Shown here: positions 46,497 to 61,686 of the stretch, piece by piece | Position numbering within the stretch: position 1 is the first letter of the stretch | How the letters are laid out: every line of letters begins with the position of its first letter | NCBI GenBank assembly: GCA_029204225.1 | Contig: CM055103.1 | Span: forward strand, 27,438,315 to 27,502,314 | Length of the DNA: 64,000 nucleotides | Origin: Diphasiastrum complanatum | Taxonomy: Eukaryota; Streptophyta; Lycopodiopsida; Lycopodiales; Lycopodiaceae | Direction of reading: 5' to 3' | The notes under the pieces: model-generated | Databases searched by the model: none | What the model was told of the DNA's origin: nothing | Seen by the model: only the letters and a program-made list of their open reading frames with translations | Program-made: the position numbers and the translations under genes

Positions 46497-47500
46497 ACAA
46501 TTGTGGCATAAAGGGCGGCTATTTGTCTCATGGCCATTCTTTAGTTATCCAGAGAAAGTAAAGAGTGCCACTTTAGTGTTCTTTATGCACTATCCAAATA
46601 ACAATTAGCCATCTAACCAATGTTTGCATAAATAGAATGCTGAAAGGGTGATTCTTTATTGCTATGTTACATAAAGGGTGGCATATGGCCGCTCTTTAGA
46701 CAATTGTGGCATAAAGGATGGCTATTTGCTGCCCTTAAAACAATCTTGCATAAACGATGACTGTTTGCCGCTCCCTTTTAAGCAATTATACATGTGGCAT
46801 AAAGGGCGGTTGTTTGCCGCCCTTTGGACAGTTGTGGCATAAAGGGTGGCTATTTGCCACCCTTTAAACAATCGTGCGTAAATGGCGACTGTTTGCTGCC
46901 TTTTAAGCTATTGTGACATAAAGGGCAATTGTTTGCCACCATTTAAGCAATTGTGGCATAAAGGGCGAATGTTTGCGGCCCTTTAGACAATTGTGGCATA
47001 AAGGGCGGCTATTTGCCTCATGACCGCTCTTTAGTTATAATGAGAAAGTAAATGGTGCCACTTTAGTGCTCTTTATGCACTATCCAAATAATGGTTGGCC
47101 ATCTAACCAATGTCTGCATAAATAGAATGCTAAAAGGGTGATACTTTATTGCTATGTTACATAAAGGGTGGAAAATGGCTGCCAAGTTAGGCAATTGTGG
47201 CATAAAGAGTGGCTATTTGTTGCCCTTAAAACAATCTTGCATAAATGGCGACTGTTTTGCCGCCTTTTAAACAATTGTGGCATAAAGGGTGGTTGTTTGC
47301 CACCCTTTGGACAAATTGTGGCATAAAGGGTGGCTATTTGCTGCCTTTTGAACAATCTTGCATAAACAGTGACTGTTTGCCACCTTTTAAACAATTGTGA
47401 CATAAAGGGAGGTTGCTTGCCACCCTTCAAGCAATTGTGGCATAAAAGACAGTTGTTTGTCACCTGTAGACAATTCCAAAAATCATTATGCACAACATGC
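46497..47500 (+). repeat. Tandem hairpin repeat in ~490-bp higher-order units
   Basis: The basic unit (about 55-60 bp) is GCAATTGTGGCATAAAGG then GCGGCTATTTGCCGCCCTTTA; AAAGGGCGG and CCGCCCTTT form the arms of a hairpin. About 15 variants occur. A non-hairpin block (TTTAGT...CTTTATGCACTATCCAAATAA...TTACATAAAGGGTGG) appears at about 46545-46685 and 47030-47170, so the array is two ~490-bp higher-order units. The minus-strand frame 47502-47152 is a product of the repeat, not a gene. Confidence 0.8.
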
Positions 47501-47921
47501 ATAAAGGGAGACCTATAGTTATCCTTTATGCACCATCACAATAAAATATCTAGCGTCCTTTAGATTTATAAAATGGCACAAAAGATGTTCAATCAAGAGT
47601 GGCTAGTGTCACCCTTATGCATGTATAGACTAAAGGGTGGCCATGGATATTTTTTATTCATCAACCACATAAATTATTACTTTTATGTCCTTTATGCATC
47701 ATCTCATAATGTGGCATGCTAGTCTAGTTTTTGATTGTGCAAGTAGTTTAGTTTCCGTTTGTAATGATCCGTTCTAGTATTCTGTTTTTAAGTGCCATAG
47801 TAATGCCCAACCATGTTTCAAGAAGAGCTGTTTTTGGGCATTCTTGGTGTGCTTGCATGGTAGAATGATTGCAAGTGATTTCAAGAGTTCAAGAGTGTTC
47901 AAAATCCGAGTATCCGTGACA

Positions 47922-50014
<2,093 letters not shown>

Positions 50015-50089
<75 letters not shown>
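50015..50089 (+). repeat. (CT)37 microsatellite
   Basis: A perfect CT run of about 75 bp. Confidence 0.97.
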
Positions 50090-50092
<3 letters not shown>

Positions 50093-50210
50093 GTTAGCTA
50101 AACATTTAGAAGCAAACCACACATCTAACTAGGAGTCAAAATAGCAATAACTTAGAAAAGATAGCAACAAATACAAAGTCAAGTTAAAAATGACCAAACA
50201 CCATACCAGG

Positions 50211-51033
50211 CACATGTGGGGCCTTGGCATTTTGCGAGTAAATATTTTGCGAGTTTCTTTTTTGTCATGATTTAACAAAAATATAGCACATGGTGTGCTA
50301 CCCTTTTTATGCAACTACTTCAATGTTTATTATTAAGAATGTTGTTTGGTACATAGTTAAAAATCTCACACTATTAAAACATTAATTAATTAAATTTTTT
50401 TGTAGTCTGACCGCCTGAAAAAAAAAATTGGACCGGAATTTTTTTTTTCTTCGGAGCGGCCTGGCCAAGCACATTGGCGAGCTATGTTTGGAGGTTGCAA
50501 AAAATTATGTCATTTTATATAGCAAGGCTGAAAAAAACTTTTTATAGCTGTTTTACTTCAATTTCCAAACATAAAAATGTAGGCGTGCTAAGTAAAACAA
50601 TTATAAAAAAAAAATTGCAACCTTTAAGGATAGCACGCCGACGTACGATATAAAATGAGATAATTTTTTGCAACCTCCAAAACATAGCCCGCCGACGTGC
50701 TATATAAAATGAGAAAAAAATTTGCAGCCTCCAAACATAGCACACCGACGTTGTGGGCCGGGCTAAATTTTTTTTTTTTTTCCGGGGGGCCAAGCCCAAC
50801 ACACCAACATGCTATGTTTGGAGGTTGCAAAAAAAATTTATTTGAAATTTTTCTTTTTTACTTTGTGAGATTTTTAACTATGTACCAAACTCCACTCTTA
50901 ATAATAAACATTGAAGTCGTGGCATAAAAAGGGTAGCACATCATGTGCTATATTCTTGTTGAATCATGACAAGAAACTAGGAAAACTCACAAAAAATTTA
51001 CTTACAGAATGTCAAAATCCGCATGTGTGGATC
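50211..51033. mobile_element. Foldback element with ~160-bp inverted arms
   Basis: Left arm about 50211-50370 and right arm about 50868-51033 are inverted copies. Shared words include TAGCACAT..TGTGCTA, ATGTTTATTATTAAGA, ACATAGTTAAAAATCTCACA. Between them, a secondary motif (TTTGCAACCTCCAAACATAG...CGCCGACGTGCTATATAAAA) occurs about three times forward and twice inverted. There is no coding capacity. Long inverted arms suggest a foldback or MULE-like non-autonomous element. I did not find a clear target duplication. Confidence 0.6.
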
Positions 51034-51039
51034 CAAAAT

Positions 51040-52574
51040 AGCAACACTTGGCTCTCTCACACAAGGATGAAAATTACATACAATAAGCTTTTTTTTATAG
51101 AAGTTTGTGAAGTTTCCTTTCCACATTTATTCATGGGACAAGACATATCAAGTGTCAACATAGAATGCAAGTTCCTTTTTTGGAAGTTGAGTGCACCCAA
51201 AACACTCCATGCTTTAATAACAAAACCGTGGTGTATCATTTACAAGAAAAATAAAAGCTTAGTCGGGTTATTCTGCTCCAAAATTGATATCACAATACTT
51301 GAGTCTAAATTTCTCATAAGTGTAAATGATAGGCAACCATCTCTTTGGTGGAATGAACTTTCATAGTTGAGTTGCAAGATCAAACAATAGGCAAGTATCT
51401 CACCTATTTGTTATCTTCCTTATTTATGTAAACACCCTCCAATCAATTTACTTGGCATTCAATGAAACACCATTTTGTAAGAGTTATCAAGTATTTGGGT
51501 TCTCTTCTATAAAGTTGATAAGAACTAATCCGTTTGACCTGTTGGAATTTTTATACACTTCTCATGAACACCTTCCAAAGTTCAAAAGGATATTAAACAC
51601 ATCCCAACAGTTATTGAAATTTAGAAGCTAGATCACTTCCATTCACAACTTTTAGAGTCAAGCGCATGTGGCCAAGATGGTCAATAAACTTCTTTCGTGC
51701 TTTGAGCACAAAAGTAGACAAAGTCAAAGGCTAAATCCAAAACAAGATTCCACCACCTCTCACAATTCTGCAAATTTTGGGCTCATCGTACATCTCTCAG
51801 GAGTCGGCTCTTACTCCCCTGCTTCAAGTCTAGTTTTAAAATGATCATTGTACCACTGAATTATGGATTCACTTTATTTCATTGACAAGAAAAAAACGAG
51901 CAGATTGAGAAAAAGCATCTGCTTGTAATGCTTCCATGGTCTAGACCCTACATTAATTTGCTTGTACGAGAGGTCTTGAGGCCAACAATGGCTAAAATTC
52001 TATACTTTCATGCCTCAGATGTTGCAATTTTCTTTGCAGAATTGAAGAAAATTAGTATTAAACAAGCCTAAATAACTTTCAAACAAGTCTACACTCTTCA
52101 TTTTCGCTCTCTGTAATGATTTTCCTCGTTTTCTTTAAATGTATAGCCTAAATACAATGAGAGTACATGTAAGGTAACTAGTTAGTCGAGTATTTGGCTG
52201 AAGATTGTACAGCATGGCATCTTTGTCTATGAAACAACATGGCTCACATGACAAATAAATCATTCATTCATTCATGTATTGGCAAAAAATCGAATTACAT
52301 TCTGACACTGCAGATTTTCTGCAATGCATCTTACATTACAAACTTCCGATTCTTTTAGAAAACTCAAAGGGGCCCAGCCTAAGTAACAATGGTTAACACA
52401 ATCTTTGTCCAAAAATTTAGTATTAAAGGTGTCTAAATGGGGTACTGTGACGTCACATGTTCCTAGGAGCCCATTCACATTTCTGGGAAGAGAAATGGCG
52501 ACAACAAGTGCCTTGGCAAGCAAATCTCATAAGTGGCACTGCTGTTAGTCAGTTTGTAACAACTAACTTCCAAT
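51040..52574. other. Gene-free stretch, invertase 3' flank
   Basis: No gene is recognised. The part adjoining 52574 probably includes the 3' UTR of the minus-strand invertase. Confidence 0.4.
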
Positions 52575-55500
52575 CTAGAACGTCCAAGAAGCCGATCTGC
52601 TTAGGTAGCGTTTCATCATCTTTTTGTCCTCCTCAAGAGATATCATACCCAAGTGTGATGGATCTTCCATCATCATCTTTGCTACAAGATAACCTGAGAT
52701 CGACCACGTCTGAAATTTTCGAGCTTGTTTCCCAACATACCTTCCCAGCTTTCCGTCGTAATATTCTGGCCAACCGTCTTTCGACAACCTGCTCTCAACC
52801 AGCTCAAGAGCTTTCCTTGCTATTTGAGGTCTTCCAGTCTTTATACATGCAGCTGTCAGAAGCCATATCAAAACTGCAGCACAAATCACTACATGTTAGA
52901 AGGATCTCCCATGGCAGTGTGAAGAAAGTTGAGACATACAGTTCAGCTGGTTTAAGGATGAGAGTGAGACCTTCGTGTACACTCAGTACAGTTTCGAGTT
53001 TGGATTCTAGAAAAAATCCAACAGGAGGAAAGTAATGCACATTAATCATAGCTGTACTTGACTTCGTATTGCAGTCACAAACTAAACTTAAATGACAATT
53101 TAAGGCCAAACATGAAAGAGCTATGATACTTTCCAAGAAGATGGTAGTACTCTGGACTCTGGAGTCTTGGCCCTTGGGTATTGCAGCGCTTAACAATTTA
53201 TTCTATGTCAACAGTCAAATCAAGTCACTTCTAAAGTCGAGTGGTCCTTTTTCAGAACCAAGCATTTAAACTTCCTATTAAACGTAGCCACTTCGTGTTT
53301 TACCTAATACCAGCCAGCACAAGACTCAAGTGGAACAACCCAAGTTACGAGGAACAAGTCATTATCAGTGTCCGCTATGCTATCAATGCGTCAAGAATCG
53401 TATGAAGAGATCCTGACCTGGCCAAGATCCTCCATTGTGATAGCTCCATCTCGTGTTCTTGGGATCACAACCTGTCACAATGTTCCATTCATGTCCTTCC
53501 AACGCCGGGTACACAATTTTCAAAGGCATCTCTCCAACTAGATCCATCCAACGTGCTTCAATCAAGTCCATGATAGCGGATGACTGCTCGGGAGTGGCAA
53601 GAGATGAGAGTACTGCAACACAGTTCCCGAGGAGGAACCATCTAAAGTCCATACGGGCTGGACTAACATTTCCTATGAAGTACCCTCCTCTCATTGGCAT
53701 GAAGTCAAAAACCCAATCAGGAATAGAATCAGGAATGACATTAAACTTGTTCACGGCAGTGTGAGAGTATTCTTCGGTCTTGTAGCGATATATGTTATTA
53801 AGCTGCTGAAAATCTAACCAAAAATATGAGCGAATATGGTAACTTAAGGCATAAAGCCGTTTGTCTATACGCTCTATAAACGCCTTTCCCCCAGCTTCAG
53901 GCTTTAGCATAAGTTTTGCACATTTTAGCGCCATAAAAAAAAGTGCTTGGATTTCAATAGGGTACCCATAAATGGCCTGAAAAAATCGTAGCGAAGCAGA
54001 TTAGTTAACCTATCCTGCTACTTTCTTACGATATCACTATAACTCGTAAATTATTTCTTCAGTCAAATAATAATAATATTCAATCAAAGTGATGATTCAG
54101 TCAATAGAACAATCCAAAACAAGCATTAAGTTATACAACCGTAAGAAGTTCTAGAATGATGGATAACCACATGTATACAAGGTATGTTCAAATATATCTT
54201 AGTTTTTCATAAATAAGCAATCCAAAAAATTTAAGCTTGCATATGTCCCTCTATCATTTTTTATTTAACGAGTGGTGGGATATCCCAACAACTTGCAAGT
54301 GCATTTTGAACAAGCTTGAAATCTAACGGTTTCTTAGAATAGCCCTTTGAAGAGCAGAGTAACTTCCAAAACTAGACTTCTTTGATGCCCTTCAAACCAA
54401 AACTGTAATTACTGCCCTCAAGACTTTCATAATGAAGCTGAAAAACCATAAGATACATCTTATTAGAGTGGACATGGAGAGCAAATTTGAAAGAGAAATT
54501 CTAGGGGAAAAAGAAGATAAAACTCAAAACTAAGGGGACAACATAAGAGACAAGCAAGCTGAGAAATCAATGCACCATAATGATTATAAAATGTCTAATA
54601 TAGTTAAGATTCCGGCCTGAGTGCCCAATTAAATGTACTGAACATTCATTGTAAGGTTGAGTGCAGGCACAGAAAAGAAACCTCAGTTTACTACTTGCTT
54701 ACAAGCAGTTGACCCTTTGTTAGTGCTCAACGCTTTGGCCAACAGAAAGCAAATTCAATATTCAGCTGAAATTTCAAGCACTCATGATCGTCACTTATGT
54801 TGTTGGATTGTTGAATATACAAAAGCAGGAGTGATGAAATACACACCATTCGGCGATCAATCATTGAACAACCATCCGCACAGAGCAATGTTGGGAAGGT
54901 ATCAAATCCTTCTGCAAGACATAATGATAATATAAGCCTCATCCCTCGCTGGCAATCAGGCATATCTGCAAGACTATGATCTCCTGTGGATTTTGTGTAA
55001 GCACGAAGCATGATAATCCACCAAAATCCAGAATCAACTGGAGCGACTCTTCCAATAGCACTTTCTCCAAAGTCAGCAGCCATAGTATCACTTTTCCGAA
55101 CTGGATCATGCAGCACTTTGAAGCTTGCAGGCATAGCACCTTCTCCTAACGTGAAACAGTCAATTCGTTTCTCCCAGGCTTGAAGTCTAAGTGCTTTTAA
55201 TAAGAAATTTTTCACAACTTCGGACTCACCATTCATGAGAAACGCTAAAGCACTAGGAACAAAGTCCCTCACAAACACCTGTTCTTCAATAGCATATGAG
55301 TCCAAGAGCTACGAAATTTTGATGTGAGTAGTGAAGGCAATCAAACTGAAAACTCATATAACTTTATAAAGGCAGTTTAAGGAAAAACATTATATTATTT
55401 AGATAGATCATAGAAGTAAAAAAGTGACCCGATGCGTAATTCTCTAGATGTGAAAAGAGCTCCTGTTCAGAGTACTGAGTAGTACGAGAGAGGGGGAGCA

Positions 55501-56325
55501 GAGCAACACATAGAGAAAAGAAAGGAGGGTTTTCATCCAATTTCTGAGGACACGTCAAGAAATCGTGAGTAAGTACACAAAGCAATTGCGAGTTACTGTC
55601 TTGAGCAGCGAATTGGGGTATTCTGGTACAATTTAATCACATATGTGATGATCTTTAGGCTTCTGACTTTCAATAATTAAAAAGCATATATAGCCTAAGT
55701 CTATTGATACTTTAATTTAATTGCAGACTTGTGCAATCAAGAATACATACCCACGAAGCACCTCATACACATACGTGGTTTGATTGAGTTATTTTTGTGA
55801 TTTTTATTCCACATTATCCACAGCAGACTAGGCTAGACATTGTACATAGTTCAAGAACTCCAGCTCTTTGAAAACTCGTACCTGATTGTAATTTAAGGCC
55901 TCTTGAGTTGGATCCAGTGCCGCAATAGTACCAACAGGTATACCTCTGAAGTACACCAAAGACCTCCTCAGATTTTCCCAGGCTTCTCCAACCATAGGAT
56001 GAGGCTCGAATGAAGGTAGTCCTGCTCGGGGAGTGCCTGCAGATCTGATACTCGGAGATATCATACCTTCTAGACATTCCGAGCTTTTTACAGTTTCAAT
56101 CTGACGTAGAGGACGTGAAGAAGGGCCCGGAGCCATTAACTCGCTCAGCGTTTTCTCGTCTGAGGCCTTGCGTGTCTCAATATTTCTTAGATGTCGATGT
56201 TCGTTTTCGAGAAGGCTGTTGATCCCATCATGGCTGACAGTGCAGCTTGCATCCACTTTTCTCGAGAGCACATGTGAAACGGGATCCAGTGATAGGGAAG
56301 CGATGTCGGGTTTATCAGATAGCAT
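52575..56325 (-). CDS. Alkaline/neutral invertase (GH100), four exons
   Basis: The exons are 56325-55882, 55278-54847, 53976-53418 and 52873-52575, all with GT-AG junctions and matching phases (0, 0, 1), giving 577 residues. This is within the usual 550-680 for plant cytosolic-type enzymes. The N-terminus (~90 residues) is Ser/Glu-rich and variable. The catalytic barrel runs from [15 protein letters not shown] through [62 protein letters not shown] and [16 protein letters not shown] to [11 protein letters not shown]. The candidate acid/base pair is Asp in DGCSMID and Glu in WPEYYDG (inference). It hydrolyses sucrose to glucose and fructose at neutral pH. The lack of an obvious transit peptide suggests the cytosol. 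The four-exon layout resembles cytosolic plant genes. All family blocks are intact. Confidence 0.95.
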
Positions 56326-57646
56326 GGCTGCCGTATTACTGATCGTAATTTGCTCAAGTAAGACGAGTATTCACGTCTCTTTAGTGGTAAACGGGAAAAA
56401 GTGAGGCAAGCAGAATCTGTCGTGCTTTTGCAGTTAAAAGATAATGTGAAGGACGTCCACTAAGAACAACCAGATGATCACTGATTTGCGCTCGTCCTAC
56501 TCGCCTCAAGACTCAAACCTTGAAGGCTGGCTCTCCTATTAAATCTGAAAAGATGTGGCCTCACCGTAACTCAAACCAGAACTTGTATACCTGATATTAG
56601 ATAAGCATCAATGCACGTGAAGAGGAACGGTCATCCTTTCTCGTTAGAGCGACAAAATAAGCACATCTGTTTATTATCTTACAGCTTCTTTGACCGCCAA
56701 ATACTTTCATATAACGTTGACGGAATGATTAAGAAACTGCACAGGAAATCGTGACCATCTTGGAAGTTCAAGGTTAATGTTACATATGTGCACGGTTCCC
56801 TTTCCAGCTAAATATTTCTTGACCCTGTCAAATGTACGGTATTAGGAGTTGACTAGGGTCGTAATGCGGAAGAGTGCATTCACGAAATGAAAGATACAGA
56901 CATCCCTAAAGCACATTTTTATGTTAAGGCTATAGAGTAAGTACTAACAAGTAACAAACAATTCACGCGCCAACAAGTTGATGGGAAATAATAAAGACAT
57001 ATTATCTTATTGTCAGAGTTTCACAAACCAAACGAAGACTTGCCGCCAGATGATCGCTTAAAGTCTTCATCAAAAGTCTGATGATAGACGACTTGCAGTC
57101 TTGTGATCGTAGATAAGACCATGAAATCAATAAAGCCCAAGATGTCCCAGATGAACTTTGAATGTCAAAACAAAAAGTTTCTGATTAAAAAACGAGAAAT
57201 TGTGAAGGTCCAAGCATCATTCACCCGCATTTTGTAAAAAATACGAGTAGACAAAAAGGAGGCCTCGGTTTTACTATATGGAGAGATCGAAGAAAAGGTA
57301 GATGCCGTATACATGTCGATAAAGTTGTTGACAGATATTTGCAATAAGAGGAAGCGATTATCGCAAATGGAAGAGAAGTTTGAAGGTGCAATAACCTTGT
57401 ACATAACGGCAAATTCCTCGATCGAATCGTCTATCCAGGATTCTCTGGTCCGTTCCTACTACTAATCTTGTCACTAAAATTTTACTTGCAGTCTCTGCTT
57501 TTTACGTCTCCTTGAAAATACATAGCAAAGCCATCGGCATAGAGAACTCAAATCATTACTAACAATTGAACCTCGTGACAAGCAGAGAGCGTGCAAAAAC
57601 AGACCCCTCCTGAGAAAAACACGAATGGTAAACGAGAGCAGGCAAC
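56326..57646. other. Upstream flank of the invertase gene
   Basis: This presumably holds the invertase promoter and 5' UTR. I cannot fix a TATA box or start site. No other gene is visible. Confidence 0.35.
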
Positions 57647-57862
57647 GAGAAATTCATGAAATTTGCTCATCTCTAAATCATTTTGCTGCGTTCAAGAAAG
57701 AAAACTAAATTACGCAATGAGATATTGATGAAATTTGCCGATCTTAGAATCATTTCCCTGCTCTCGACCAAGAAAATTGAAGTATGCAGTGAGAAATTGA
57801 CGAAATCTGCTGAACTTGAATCATTTGGCTGCGCTCCTTCAAAATTGCATATCCCTGAAGCC
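57647..57862 (+). repeat. 72-bp minisatellite, three units
   Basis: Units start at 57647, 57719 and 57791, each reading GAGAWATTSAYGAAATYTGC then CATTT..CTGCG. The 72-bp period is a multiple of 3, so an open frame passes through all three units (57683-58120). That frame looks repeat-driven rather than a supported gene. Confidence 0.75.
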
Positions 57863-58060
57863 AGAACACGTTCAAAGGCAACCCTGCGTAGCAAAAATTA
57901 TGTGTATCTCAGGCTCATCAAGCTCCCAAGAAGCGCCATCGCTCGCTCCTCGAGAGAAAGCGATGCTGACGGTGCCTTGCGACTTCCCGCTGCCACGGCC
58001 AGGGCGCGACGCTCCAGCGTCCGTCTTCCCGCGCGCGCCCCCTTGACTTCCTACAAAATC
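57863..58060. other. GC-rich, CpG-dense patch
   Basis: About 57950-58045 is markedly GC-rich (GCCACGGCCAGGGCGCGACG, CGCGCGCGCC) in an otherwise AT-rich region. It might be a promoter or first-exon patch, possibly linked to the invertase about 1.6 kb away, but no transcript evidence exists. Confidence 0.3.
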
Positions 58061-58120
58061 AGTGCTCGTCGGGAAACTTCTTTTGAGTTACCCTCAAAAA
58101 AAAAACTTGCTATCTTATAA

Positions 58121-59900
58121 AAATTCTCGATTTTTTTTAAGTCTTTTACTTATAAAAAGGTATATATGCATGTATAAAAAATCGTCAAACATTTTATGAT
58201 GTTAATTTTTTTAAAAAACTTGCCGATTCCATTCCTATAGTTTGTCGATTTTTCAATGCACTCCTTACATCCTCCTAATGGAAGCATACCTCAGCAACCA
58301 CCCTTGCATTTCCCCCCTTGCATTTCCCTTGGGGCTAGATCCATGTCAACGGCCTAGGTCAAATTTTTTTAAGAAGATCATTGTTACCACATCATCCCCT
58401 ATTTCACAACTTGGGGATAAGTGTTAAATGGATTGTTGGTGGTTTTTTGTTGTTGATACATTTTTTTTCAAGTTGTTGCAGGCAATTAGCGAACAATGAT
58501 CCTCAATCCAAACAACAATGTTGTGGTATAGCACAACATTGTCACAAATTTCTTGAATAAAAATGTGATTGTCCTAGATTGGATGCAATGTAATGAGTTG
58601 TTTTCAAATTCTAATTTTCTTGGAACTCTGGCGTAATAGTTAACAATTACTTTTTTTATCTCAAGCATTGAACTATGATTCAAAGTGTGTGCATTTGTAG
58701 AGATATGATGACAATAAAAATATTGTATCAACAAATAGATAATCTTTATTTGATTATTGTTGATAATGATGCATCATGCAGGTTAAGAGCCTATGAATGC
58801 AAGAAAAAGAGAGGGACTTGAATTTTTGCCATTTATGACTTGCAATTAAAAGTGATTCTAAAGATATAAACATATGCAAGCAAAAGAGAGGGACATGGCT
58901 ATTTAAAAGTGCATCTAAAGGATTGAGTTCTTGCCATAAAATCCTTAGCAATGAGATAACGTTTTTTGTGCCCACATACGTTTATGATTTAAGACATTGA
59001 CTTTAATGTTGACTTCTGCATAAACCCCATTGATGAATTTGAACACAATATGGCTTTTGCAAAGCAATGTCAAAAGCCACTTTCACTCAATGTCCATACA
59101 TAGTAGGGGGCAAATGTCATCTCGTGTATGGCACATTGTAGCAACTCAAGATAAGTACCTTAACAGTTGAGTTGGCATAATTTGTTCCCTTAATGAAACA
59201 ATTATGGCCGAATAAAAAGAACAATGTCTTGCAAATGTTGTTGCCAATTCTACCTCCAAAATCAATGTGAAAAACTCATATCCAAATATGATATAGACCT
59301 AGGATCTAGCCAAAATAAATGCATAAGTATCCACAAACCACAAGCCAATCAAATTATTGACAATTTTGCTTCTAAGATCAAACCAACATCACATATGATT
59401 GAAATGACAAAAGATGGAATCTTTCTACAAATATATTTGATCTGAAACTTGATGTAAATAGGCCACCTAGTAGCAAACAAGTCATAAATGCATTCATCAA
59501 TAGCATCCAAATCTAGCTACTCTACCCATCTCAAAGATAAATGTGGATAAATGAGCAAAATAGAGATAGTAATTGTATGGAATGCTTTCCAAAACAATAT
59601 CAATCACTCCAACTAGTTTTTTGGCCTTGCCTTGCAAAGGCAATACTATGTGTTGAGGTAGATCAATGGAGTTTAGAATAAAGTCAACGTTAAAGACTAA
59701 TATGTGGTGATGGTGTAAACTTTTAAGGCTTGGTCTTTGGCTAAGGGCTAAACTATCATGCATTTGTTGTTATTTAAAATTCATGACATGTAAACAATGC
59801 ATGATTGGACATTGTCATGCAAACACTGCATGAAAAAACATTTTCAAGCTAAATTCCCCAACACTCGGTATAGCCTTTATAGTGCATTCATGATTGCTTT
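58121..59900. other. Gene-free, AT-rich stretch
   Basis: Short frames only, with no recognisable domain, RNA gene or element terminus. Confidence 0.4.
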
Positions 59901-59904
59901 GGTG

Positions 59905-60010
59905 CTTTTGAATACTAATCGTAAACCTCTGAATACTGATCGTGAAACTTTGAATATTGATCATGAAACTCTAAATACTAATCGTGATACTTTGAATACT
60001 TTAATCGTGA
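59905..60010 (+). repeat. 21-bp minisatellite (about 4.5 units)
   Basis: The unit is TTGAATACTAATCGTGAAACT with variants. It translates to a 7-residue repeat (LNTNRET-like) inside a 74-residue frame. Probably non-coding. Confidence 0.7.
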
Positions 60011-61227
60011 CATATTTTTAATGATGCAATTGTGAATAGAAAATTGCAATTTTTCTAAATGCTAAAAATTGTGATTTTTTTTATATCGAATGTGAATTTC
60101 ATTGATTATATCGAATTATGAAATTGGTGAGTACTCAATCATGATATTTGTGGTTACTCTCATGAATACCTACGATGAAATTTGTTAATAGAAATTGTGA
60201 TATTTTGAGTGTTTAATTGCACAAATTGTGACCAGTTTTGTGAATTTAATCATGAACTTGAAAACGATAAAATTTATCACTACTTTCATCAATTCATACA
60301 TAATAAATTGTGATATTCATTTCTACAATTGTGAATGAGCATCATGAATTGTAAATATTACATCGGTGAAATTTACTACTACTTTTTGTGAATTTTCATT
60401 TTGAAAATTTTATATTAAGCTATAAAACTACAAATATTGAATAATAAAATTTGTCGTTACTTCTGAAAACTGATTGCAATATTGTGAACCTACTATTTTG
60501 AAAATTTACATAATTTTGTGACTATTGATTTTGAGTCTGTGACATGATAATTAGTGGTAGATTGGAAAGCAGAAGCGAGCAAGAGTCTTTTATAGAGAAC
60601 TTTTTTTGGTTAATTGTGTTGTCTAATAAAACATAATAATAATCATCAAAAAATCATCATGTCAAATCTTTTTGCGTGAACTCAATAACAAGGCGGTTTT
60701 AGCACTTTTAGATTTACAAGTCCAAACTCGTCTTCTAAAAAACAAATAGACAAAATTTGTATCCTAAGAGATTGACATTTCTATTGCTAGTACTGAACTT
60801 TGTTATTATCTATTTGAAGTTTTAATGTATGTATTTGAGTTATCATTGTGGTATTATGTGAAGGCCTTGCCATAATGTTGAAATTGTTGGATTAACCAAA
60901 AAAAACCCCATCATCACAACCCATAAAACATTTGTCTATTAAGGTTTAAAACATCCATCAAAATTTCACTAAGCTATTTTCTTTCTACATTCTTTTAATC
61001 TTCACAAAAAGTTAAAATATGACAATATGACAAGGCAAGGCCTTTGTGGTACAATGCCACATCGTTCTTGTTTACACCCTACTTGCAATTTATAGCTGAG
61101 AGATTGACTCTCTCTCTCCGCTCTCTAAGTCATATAGCCCAAAAAATTAAAAAATAATCCTAACTTATCAAAATTGTTCCAAATGGCCAAATTGCATTAA
61201 ATAAAACCCATTTGTGTATCTTTATTG
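60011..61227. other. Gene-free, AT-rich stretch
   Basis: 60020-60540 consists largely of degenerate GTGAATTT/AATTGTGATATT words. No gene is seen. Confidence 0.4.
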
Positions 61228-61686
61228 TGAAGGATTTCAGATCATTTATGACCCAATCCACAAAAAGATCTTGGGTTACAATAGAAGATACTCTACCAAT
61301 CTCACCAATGTAGAAAAATCAGCATCTACGCACAAAATGAGATGCAAACTCTAATAGAACTTGATCAAACATGAATCAAATGATAAGATATATTGGTTGT
61401 CCGTACAAAACTAGCAAGCTACTGTATTTCACACGTGTGGGATCCAAAAATAGCAAATATAGATCATTCTACACATAGAATTGCATGCAATGACAAGTAT
61501 AGTGCACCAATGGATAGTAGAACCCAAGAGAACCATGTATAAGCATGAAATGAGATAGAGAAGAGAGAAGATATGTCTCTTCACGAGTTACATCCTTTTA
61601 TAACAGGTCCAAACCCTATTTGGCCACTTGGCTTTCCCTCCAAAATGCTAACCGACTATTTTTGGGTCTATATTCAAAGTACCCAA
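61228..61686 (-). repeat. Family-B LTR, truncated inverted copy
   Basis: On the minus strand this is the right-hand part of the 5479-6125 LTR, ending at 61228 with the family's TCACA-type end (TGTGA on plus). It is truncated at 61686, where a forward copy begins. There is no PBS next to it. Confidence 0.75.

Noticed and set aside
46497-47500. CRISPR-like array of regularly spaced repeats
   Set aside because: This is a eukaryotic nuclear locus. The repeats are diverged, the spacers are repeats themselves and there are no associated genes.
47152-47502. Minus-strand 116-residue frame with repeated LCHNCLKGGKQPP-like units
   Set aside because: The periodicity comes from the hairpin satellite at 46.5-47.5 kb. 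Its Cys pattern is a by-product, not a zinc-finger gene.
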